Shown piece by piece: positions 56,280-64,000 of a stretch of 64,000 nucleotides of DNA. Source of the stretch: Zizania palustris. Lineage: Eukaryota; Streptophyta; Magnoliopsida; Poales; Poaceae. Each line of letters opens with the position of its first letter. The stretch's first letter is position 1. The stretch lies in NCBI GenBank assembly GCA_019279435.1, contig JAAALK010000289.1, positions 84,909,023-84,973,022 of the forward strand, in the 5' to 3' direction. The translations under genes and the position numbers were made by a program. The notes beneath the pieces were generated by a model. The model saw only the letters and a program-made list of their open reading frames with translations. It was not told the DNA's origin and made no database searches.

Positions 56280-58462
56280 TGTGAAACCAAGTGAGGTCGC
56301 ACTGTGGTTTTTATCTGTATGATGAGTGATTGACAAGGTTGAGTGATCTGGAGTGATGAGTGAGTGAGTTGTGGCTTGATTGCATCGATGGGATCGATGT
56401 GTGGATATGGATTATGCCGAGGGGATCGGTGGGAGTTGCCTCTCTTGTTTTGGCTTGTCTCACGTGTGTAGGGTGGAGATGCTATCCAACTGTAAATGGC
56501 AGGTGATTAAGGGTCGAGCGGGGAGCTCGATCCCAGAGGACAAACGATGCCGGGTGAAGTTGGAGATGATCTCAGGAGTGCACGAGCAGATAGAGCAAGA
56601 CATGGATGGATGGTCGAGACAGTATGACAATCAAGTCAATGAAAGGGAGGCTAGTGCAAGTCATCAGGCAGCTCGAGGGGATCGAGAGCAGGAGAGACTT
56701 GTTGGCGGTCGAGTTCATGAATTGGCGTCACATGTCGGCGATCGAGGAGGCTTTGTCAGTTTGTGCTGAAAACCATCGCATTAGAAAATGTTTTTAATTC
56801 TAGTAATTAGGAGTTTATTTTTTCTGTTTCGTCGTCTAGATTAAGTGTAATATTTTAGTATTTTTGAGAATTCTTAATTCTGAAAAAATATTAAAAGACT
56901 AGGGTTAATGATGTAATAAATTAGGAGTTTGCATTAATGGATTTTCCAGAATTTGTAATTCTGAAAATTCATTATGGCAATTAGGTAAATACCTAGAACT
57001 TTTACCTTAACAGCATTTTGGAGATTTCTTTAATGGACTTGCCTATATAAAGGACCCAAAGGCCTAGGGTTTAGGTGACTCTTTCAGCTGAACATTTTGG
57101 GGGCTACCAACCACAATTTCTATTTTGTTCTAGACTTTTTGCTCTTCTTATTTTCATGATTACTCTTCATCGTCACTTCTTGATTATGGAGCACAGTTCT
57201 AGCGCTGCTAGGAACTTCGAGCGCAGGTACTGTTCATCCTTTTGTGATTCACTTCTGGAGTTGAGTTTTGAACTGTTTTGATGTTGTTTTTGGACCTGAG
57301 TTCTTCACGACTTTTGTTGTATAAGTTTCCGGCGTTCCATTTTTGAAGTTTGCAAAAGTTTTTGGCCACTACTATATATATTTTTATATCCAACAAAGTG
57401 CCTAAAAAGTTCTGGAAACTTTTGATTTCTGCTGAGTGTTGAGTTCTGTTTTCAGTCTGGATTCAATCTTTGAGACGATTTTTGATATGTTCTGGTACTG
57501 TTTTTGGACCTGAGTTCTACATAAATTTTGTTGTCCAAGTTTCAACGGTTCAATGTTTGAAATTTGCAAAAGGTTTTGACCACTACTGCATATACTTTTA
57601 TATCCAACAAAGTGCCTAAAAGGTTCTGAAAACTGCTGATTTCTGCAAGTTGTGTTCTGTTTTCAGCCTGGATTCAATCTTTGAGGCGATTTTTGATCTA
57701 TTTTGGTTCTGTTTTTGGACCTGAGTTCTACATAACTCTTGTTTTCTAAGTTACAAGGGTTCCATGTTTGAAGTTTGCAAAAGGTTCTAAACACAACTAC
57801 ATATATTTTTTGGCTCATTTATATTCTATAAAAATTCTAGAAGGTGATCATTTGCTGAAAATCTTGAAGCCTGAAAGTTGAATCTAGAAAAAAATTTCTC
57901 CCTTCTTTTTCTTTCTCAGCTTGTCGATCATGTGTTGCCGTATGCAGTGATGCTTTTCACCATTAACAACTGCATGTACTGTCGAGCACATGTTCCACCA
58001 AGCCCATTCTGAAATTGTTTTGTATGTGATTTCTTTTGTATCCGAATTATTCCTCTTTGTGTACTGTGCTGAGAAACAATTAATGTGTGCTGGTTTTTTA
58101 ATTCATGCCCCTGAAGTTTTTTTATCCGAACACTTTTGGGGGCTGCATATTTGAGAGAAGAAACTATAGTTCTTAAAATTAATTCGGCGTTTCATTATCC
58201 GAATAGAAACAGAAAAGTTTCAGAGCTATTAAGTGTAGTGTGTGTGTGTGTGCAAATTCAGTGCGGGTGATCCCTCAATCTACCATTTGATATAATATCA
58301 GATAGGAGGGTGATAGCATATGTTTTTATCGAAGTATTTACTACATCTGCTTTCGCTTGTTCGTTTAGAGGTGCATTGGGTGATTTGAAAAGGCCATCAT
58401 ATTCGTAAGAATTTGTCGAGGTGCCTATTCACCCCCCCCCTAGTCGCCATTCCGATCCGACA
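56280..58462 (+). repeat. Copia D 5' LTR, 2183 bp
   Basis: Starts TGTGAAACCAAGTGAGG and ends CCGATCCGACA. TATA box tgcctatataaaggacc at 57040-57057. Three degenerate 210 bp tandem units lie in the R/U5 part (57275-57870), with tttttggacctgagttct and ctttta.atccaacaaagtgcc as landmarks. A short (gt)n run is at 58240-58252. Confidence 0.87.
57275..57870 (+). repeat. About 210 bp tandem repeat in copia D LTR
   Basis: Units start near 57275, 57486 and 57691 (gtttttggacctgagttc) and share aagtttgcaaaag and aggttctgaaaact-type blocks. Non-coding. Confidence 0.7.
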
Positions 58463-58464
58463 AT

Positions 58465-58476
58465 TGGTATCAGAGC
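58465..58476 (+). other. Copia D primer-binding site
   Basis: attggtatcagagcc follows the LTR end; TGGTATCAGAGC is the initiator-Met site. This fixes the orientation of D. Confidence 0.88.
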
Positions 58477-58525
58477 CGGTTAAATCACCAGTTGACATTA
58501 ACCGGTTTGTGATATTTTTGGTGAT

Positions 58526-60846
58526 ATGGACAAGAATACTAAGATTCCAGTGTTTAATGGTCGAGAAATTTCTTATTGGAAGGTGTGCATGGAGGTTTAT
58601 CTATTAAGCCAAGGAAGTGCTATATGAGACATTGTTGATTCCCAATATGTGAAACCTGAAACTCGCACCTCACATACTAAGAAGGAACAGTATGATTGTA
58701 ATAGCAAAGCAAGAAACATATTGTTCATCAGTCTCAGTCACAATGAGTTTGACAGGGTCCAGTACCTATGAACTACACGTGAGATTTGGTCTACTTTGAA
58801 AACCTTTCATGAGGGCACTACCCAGATTAAGGCTAGGAGGCAAAGCACATATAATCAAGAATATCAAATGTTTGTGCAAGGCCCCGGTGAATCTGTAGAT
58901 GCCATGTTTGCTCGACTTGATGGGATTGTGAGCAATTTGCGCTCCACTGTGACTTTAGCTTATTCAGACCATGATAGGATTATCAAACTTCTCTATGCTC
59001 TTGGTCGTAGCATATGGGAGGTGAAGATCTCTAGTATTGAAGAGTCAGCGAGCTTTGACACTTTGATTTGCGACGAACTCTTCAGTAAGCTTAAGTCCAC
59101 TAAGATTGCCAAGGTGTCTCGTCCAGGATTTGGAAACTCTTTGTTGCTTTCTATTGCTTTAGTTCCTAGTCCTGGCAGTGGTACCTCATATGGAGGGAGT
59201 CTTTCTGGTGGTTCTGGAGTTTGTGCTTATTATGGTGCTTTTGACTTGTCCTCTCTGATCTCTGTCACAAAAGAACTGGTGGACACTCTAGATGATGAGG
59301 AGCTATCTCTCATTGTCAAGAAATTCACACACTTCTATAATGATAGACGAGATCAGAGGAAAAGAGGGTCTTGGGGATGTTTTGAATGTGGAGATCCGTC
59401 TCACATAAAATCTAATTGTCCTAAACTAAAAATGAAAAATGAAAATGAGCACAAGTACCAAAAGTGGAACAAGAAACCTTTCTTTAAGGGGAAGTGCGAC
59501 AAAGTGGCTAAGAAAGTATCTAGAGCATTTGTGGCCACCCTCAGCGACATCGACAGTACATCAAGTGAGGAGCCAAGCTCCGATGAAGAAGAGCCATCTA
59601 AGAAAGAATAAAAGATGGAGAAGAAGAGAATGGACTTCACTGGCCTTTGCTTCATGGCCGACATCATCCACAGTAGCGACGAGCTCGACACATCTGAGGT
59701 ATATCTATCCCGTGACTAGCTTCTTGTTCAGAATGATGAATTACATGATGCTATCTGTTCTCAGGATAGATTACTTAAACTTGTTGTTAAAGAATGAAAA
59801 GAACTAAAACTCAGACTTGAATCTATTTCTACTGAACTTGCAATCTTAAAATTTAAGTCTGATGATGCTAAATGTGAGTCTTGTCTTGTTGTTATGAGTG
59901 AACTTGCTCAGCTGCATTTTACTCATGCTCAAACTGTTGAAAAACTTGAAATTACTGAAAAGCAGCTTTTGGAGGTGGAGTCTAGTCATGTTGTCATCAA
60001 CGAATGCATGAACTGTCCTTTACTTGTTGAAAGCATTAATTTGAGAGTATGCATATTGATGAACTTAAGGCTAGATTGGAGAGTGCGAAGTGTTCTAAGG
60101 ATGTGCAGCCTGCTTGTCTCATCTGCATCACCCTTAAGGACCAACTCAGCTTTGCTAGAGAGCAAGTCAAAAAACTAAAATGTGAAAATGATTATCTTCT
60201 CTCCGTAGTTGAAAAATGCACTGAACGAAAGGGTAGGATGGATTTTCTTTTGGCTAAAACCAAATTGTGTGCTGATAGGGCAGGGTTAGCTCTAGGGTTG
60301 GGCTATGAGAGAACCACTCCAAACACTCCGAGCGAAACTACGTTCACTCCACCCACTACCCTTGAGAAAGAAAGAGCCCAGTTAGACACCACACAAAAAG
60401 CCGAGAATCCTACTCAACCTATTAAGAAAGCCCTTTGTCCATCAAAGGAAGCTCTTCAGCAAAAACCCAATAAGACTATGAGATTTGTGCCTGAGACCCA
60501 TACACACACACCCAAGAGAGTGTATCATTGCTCCTATTGTTATCAAGTGGGTCATTTGGTTGAGTTTTGCTTTCGTCGTATCAAGGATAAACGACGTTCT
60601 TTTGCGATGAGTTATCAGGACATGGATTACCCATCTTTTGGTATGCATGAGTCTGCTTTTCACTCTTATCCTGATTTTGAGGCTCCCCATGGTCCCATGA
60701 GAGATTTTGCCCATCGTGGTGTACACCATGCTTCATATGGTGCTAGACCGCATGTAAGAGGATTTGATTCTCGACAGTTTAGGAGACCTCGTCATTTTTC
60801 AGGCTTGCACTTCGTAGGTAGACCACGCACTTATTATCATGATTAA
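58526..60846 (+). pseudogene. Copia D gag with two zinc knuckles and coiled coil
   Basis: ATG at 58526 starts MDKNTKIPVFNGREISYWKV. The first part (to 59611) is the UBN2-type Gag domain with two stops at 58625-58627 (TGG-type codon to TGA) and 58769-58771 (CGA-type codon to TGA). Motifs: TFHEGTTQIKARRQSTYNQE, knuckle CFECGDPSHIKSNC near 59379-59420, and a Ser/Glu tail EEPSSDEEEPSKKE. After 59611 the homologous coiled-coil part goes on (ELAQLHFTHAQTVEKLEI) with stops and a frame change near 60046, then a second knuckle-like motif CSYCYQVGHLVEFCF (60530-60573) and an Arg/His/Phe-rich tail to 60846 (HHASYGARPHVRGFDSRQ). The protein would package RNA; here it is broken, but less so than in C. Confidence 0.83.
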
Positions 60847-60949
60847 AACCATGTGCATGATCAGTCTACTGCTTTATCTGGTTCTCGAGTTTTACAATGC
60901 TGGATTCCTAAAAAGTTTTTCACTCACCCTAACACTGAGCATTTGAGAT

Positions 60950-62004
60950 ATTCTAGCATATTTTGAGGGAGAGTTGTGTAGCACTGCATGAGCTTCTGTT
61001 ATATGATTAATTGCTTTTACAAGTACATGCTTTATTATGCATTTGAAGTATTGTCTTTAATATTGTTGATTATACTTTGCTTGAATACATCTAATATCTC
61101 TTATGAGCATGGATTTTATTTGTGAAAACTTGAAAATGATCACTGCTTAGTCTAGAAACTAGCATAAATAGGTTGAGTTATTTTGGTATCTTTTACTTAC
61201 CTGGTAGCTATGTCCTTTTCACTTGGAAGCTAATACACAACTTGATTTTATCAAAAATAATGTGCTGAAAATAAAAAAAATGAAAAATGAATGAAAATGA
61301 AATAAGAATGATTGATATTCATGTTGTTTTATGCTGAAATTGAAAAGAACCGGGTGGGTTTGCTTTGCCGCACTACTGTGTTCTGGACTGCTTTCTATGA
61401 CACTTTGGTATGAACTGGGACATTGAAGTGTATGCCGAGACCATTGCTTTAAGCTTCTGATGGTTTCAACCTAGGCTTAGCATGGTCGGTTAGCATAAGG
61501 TTGACATACAAATAACCCCTGGCACTAAAATGAAAAAAAAAATCAATCAAAAAGCTTGAATCAATTGCATATCAAGTTTGCTGAAGCTCCTTGTAGTGGG
61601 ATATGCTTATCTGGTTAGTATTTGATTAGCTTTTGCATCTCATGCCTTGCCATGTCTAGTATGTTAGTCTGAGTGGTAATGCTTTTATTTGCTAAAATTT
61701 GAAGATGCTTGCTCATGTTTTTGTTTAGATAATATTCATCTTAGCTTTTCATACAGTACTTTTAGACAATATTCAAGGCAAATGCTTGTTTGTACTGTAA
61801 TTGGAGTTGCTCATGTTTCAGAAGCTTGCATCTATACTCTACCCTCACTCCCCTCTTTGCATCTTTTTATCATCTTGATGCTTGAATTAACAAAGGTGGA
61901 GAAAATGGTTTACATGATGTGTTTGCTTGGTTAAGGGGGATTAATGGCTTTCATGATGCATTGATGCATTGATGCTTTTGCCAACAAAGATGATTTTGCT
62001 ATGA
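60950..62004 (+). other. Copia D 3' untranslated DNA
   Basis: Follows the pol deletion. It corresponds, reversed, to 24752-25860 of C (ttgtgtagcactgcatg, atgattaattgc, gaaccgggtgggtttgc). Ends with aagggggatt and gatgcattgatgcattgatg. No gene. Confidence 0.65.
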
Positions 62005-62851
62005 ATGAGTGCCCGGGTTAAAATCAAGCCACTATATATGAAGTACTGTACGAAAAAAATTGGTGATGGGAAAAGAACTTTATTTTGGGAAGAGAGGTGG
62101 CTAGGGAATCAAACCCTGGCTGAAAAATTCCCATCATTGTACAAAATTACCTTTTCCAAAAATATAATTATGGCTAAGGTTTTGGATAGCCAGTTTGAAA
62201 ATGTGAAATTTCGAAGGGATTTGATAGGTGATAATCTGCTGTGCTGGAATAGTTTGAAACATTTATGTGATACAGTTACCCTAAATGAGAATAAGGATAT
62301 AGTTTGCTGGACCCTGTCTAAGAGGGGGTATTTTCAGTGTGAAGTCTTTGTATAAAGAGTTAAAAATGCAGATGGGGTGTAGATCGTCTCTGAGAGATGT
62401 GTGGAGCTTAAAAATTCCTTCAAAAGTTAAAAATTTTCTATGGCTTGCTATGAAAGATAAGATCTTGACACGAGTTAATTTACTTAAACGGGGCTGGAAA
62501 GGTGGTACCAACAGATGTCTCTTTTGTGGGCTACCTGAAACGACTCAACATTTGTTCTTTGAATGCAAAGTCGCGATATTCGTTTGGACTCTGCAGAAAG
62601 TCTGCTTTGACATTGGTTCTTTTGTAGACATGAAGCATTTGTGGGATGGGTGGTTTAAGGGGTTGAAAACTAGTGACAACAAAATTATGGGAGTTGGTAT
62701 TGCGGCAATTCTTTGGGTTATCTGGAATCTAAGAAACAATGCTTGCTTTCGAAACAAAATTATTAATGATCCTGCTAAATGTGTTAGTTTAATTTGTTTT
62801 TGGATCTCTTCCTGGTCTATACTTCAGAAAACATCGGAAAACAGAGGATGA
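62005..62851 (+). pseudogene. LINE (L1-type) ORF2 C-terminus with zf-RVT
   Basis: The frame from 62005 reads YCTKKIGDGKRTLFWEERWL and NKDIVCWTLSKRGYF; a one-base frame change near 62335 passes to SVKSLYKELKMQMGC. The second frame, to 62851, reads WSLKIPSKVKNFLWLAMKD, RVNLLKRGWKGG and CLFCGLPETTQHLFFEC, the RT zinc-binding domain (PF13966, recalled), and AAILWVIWNLRNNACF. It is the end of an L1-type ORF2 truncated at the 5' side. A 3' UTR runs to an A-rich end (caaaaaaact) near 63163-63170. Confidence 0.85.
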
Positions 62852-63170
62852 CTAGAGCTAGGAACGCACCTTCTAGAGCGTGTGGTAAATGAGATCTACA
62901 CGATGAAACATGGGTGGAGATTTGATGGGAATCTTCTTTGCGTATGAAGAATGGATGGAAGTTCAAATGGTGTTGCTGCGCAGCAGGTGGTAGTGGAAAA
63001 ACTGTGTCGTTCTGGTGCTGGATTGTTAGTTTTTGGTTTGTAATAATTTCTAACCGGAGCCCTTGTGGTGGTATGTGGTGTTTCTGTGTGCGTTGTCTTA
63101 TTGGTCAGTCGAACTCGGTCACATTTCTTTAATCGAAATGGGAAAGGATCCATTCCTTTCTGCTTCAAAA
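62852..63170 (+). other. LINE 3' UTR and short poly(A)
   Basis: No gene. The A-run of seven at 63164-63170 is preceded by attcctttctgcttc. I could not find a clean target-site duplication. Confidence 0.55.
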
Positions 63171-64000
63171 AAACTCGAAGCGGCCGGAAGCAGCTTCGGG
63201 TGATTTTGATCTTCTATAGTTATAGATTTAAATGATCTCATATTAGTGTTAAATAATCAAACAACTCAATTTTTTTAGTAGCAAATCATTAAATCTTCCA
63301 AAAATCTATATGTTTTCATACTCTGTTGTAATTGTTTGGTGTAATGAACTCACAAACTAGTAGCTAGGAAGGCAGGAACAGATTGACCACAAACAATTCA
63401 AATGTAACAAAAACCAGCTTAACAAATCATCAGGTGGCAGCACGGTGAACGAGTTGAGCATAAACATTATTGTCTCTGACTTTAGCCTTGTGTGAGAAAA
63501 CAAAGACAAATTTGTCATTGTCTTTGCCCTTAGGACTGCCTAAATTTCGATCAAGACACATGGATGATACGACAGACGAGGAAGCAACAATGGCAGTAAC
63601 TGTCGGACACGAGGTGGCTACGTACAATGATTCATTTTAGGTCCTACAGTACATATGAAGAAATATATCCAACCTCAATTTCCTAGTATACACATACATT
63701 ATCTTTAGAAACCATAGTTCCAACCTCAATTTCCTAGTATACACATACAATAATTTTTTTATACCACTCTCTTCTTCTTTTATCCAATTAATTTTCATCT
63801 CTGTCTTAGATGTCGTGACGATCTGGTTTCTTAAGAAAGATATAGTTTATTCAAATTTTCTTCTTAATCTTCATTAAATTACATGCCACATTTGATTTTT
63901 ACTTAAGACTAATAAATTATATGAACACTAGTTGATTTCTATAATGCTCTATAATGCTCTCCACCAAGCTCACTCATGATACAAAAATGAAATGTTTAGT
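63171..64000. other. AT-rich unassigned DNA with small direct repeats
   Basis: Contains a 30 bp direct repeat starting ccaacctcaatttcctagta at about 63670 and 63720 and a tandem ctataatgctct (63941-63962). A 65-codon frame on the minus strand (63627-63430) has no recognisable domain. I see no transposon protein here. Confidence 0.4.

Larger units (their letters stand above)
56280..61950 (+). mobile_element. Ty1/copia element D, pol deleted
   Basis: A + strand copia element of the same family as C: LTR 56280-58462, primer-binding site 58465-58476, gag from 58526, and 3' untranslated DNA with a purine tract aagggggatt near 61932-61942. Integrase, RT and RNase H are absent: the sequence passes from the end of gag directly to the region after pol (junction near 60950-60966). 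The 3' LTR is not present; a LINE begins near 62005. Target-site candidate ccttg (56275-56279). Confidence 0.83.

Noticed and set aside
62005..62851. LINE as a complete element
   Set aside because: Only the C-terminal zinc domain is present, with a frame change near 62335; no endonuclease or RT core is in the window.
63430..63627. 65-codon minus-strand ORF at the right end
   Set aside because: No domain or homologue recognised by eye, flanked by AT-rich DNA. It may be chance.

Overview
The window is a plant nuclear, heterochromatin-like retrotransposon graveyard, almost certainly from a grass (Poaceae). The reasons are the element families: Tat-type Ty3/gypsy elements that carry an extra antisense gene, Ty1/copia elements with about 2 kb LTRs and a two-zinc-knuckle Gag, a second gypsy (chromovirus-like) with an initiator-Met primer site, a BED-type hAT DNA transposon, and an L1-type LINE tail. 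The genes have spliceosomal introns and TATA boxes. The only non-transposon coding sequence recognised is a two-exon fragment of a CDC20/FZR (Cdh1/CCS52) WD40 gene at 9876-10235. No rRNA, tRNA or CRISPR was seen.

Layout: (1) 1-6085, 3' part of Tat-like element T1 on the + strand: integrase end, tandem repeats, antisense five-exon gene, 3' LTR. T1 sits about 33 bp inside a + strand copia LTR. (2) 6086-9875, pieces of one copia LTR family in both orientations, giving a palindrome with arms of about 1.1 kb around a minus-strand LTR and pol remnant. (3) 9876-10235, the FZR-like gene fragment. (4) 10236-53159, an old minus-strand gypsy element E (LTRs of 533 and 535 bp) blown apart by nested insertions: element N at 11742-18731 (non-autonomous, no gag-pol, antisense gene kept; TSD TTCAC), copia C at 18804-32689 (its 3' LTR holds an hAT transposon at 19740-23750), Tat-like T3 at 32690-46564 (with a solo copia LTR at 36769-39549, TSD TAATC), and a 3.76 kb solo LTR S2 at 49285-53041 (TSD ACAAC) inside E's own 5' LTR. 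(5) 53160-64000: an unassigned stretch, a truncated copia LTR, a gypsy pol fragment F, a pol-less copia element D with a long LTR and a gag, the end of a LINE, and AT-rich DNA.

Reading E's pol across the insertions gives the relative order. E is oldest; N interrupts its RNase H exactly (the reading frame rejoins across the TSD); C and T3 came later; the hAT and the solo LTRs are later still. T3 has no matching TSD, and the DNA that should lie between C and E is missing, so T3 looks like a chimera left by recombination between two Tat-like copies.

Most retroelement coding regions are broken. Catalytic motifs are lost in T3 (RT YxDD block deleted, integrase Glu to Lys), E (integrase Glu to Lys) and F (YIDG). 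The hAT transposase is the one long intact reading frame. The most unusual theme is the antisense gene in T1, N and T3. All three copies share intron positions, a TATA box upstream of the ATG, a PF04195-like block, a basic nuclear-type motif and a coiled coil, and in N this gene is all that remains of the coding capacity. All assignments are made by eye from motifs and repeat comparison; no database search was run.
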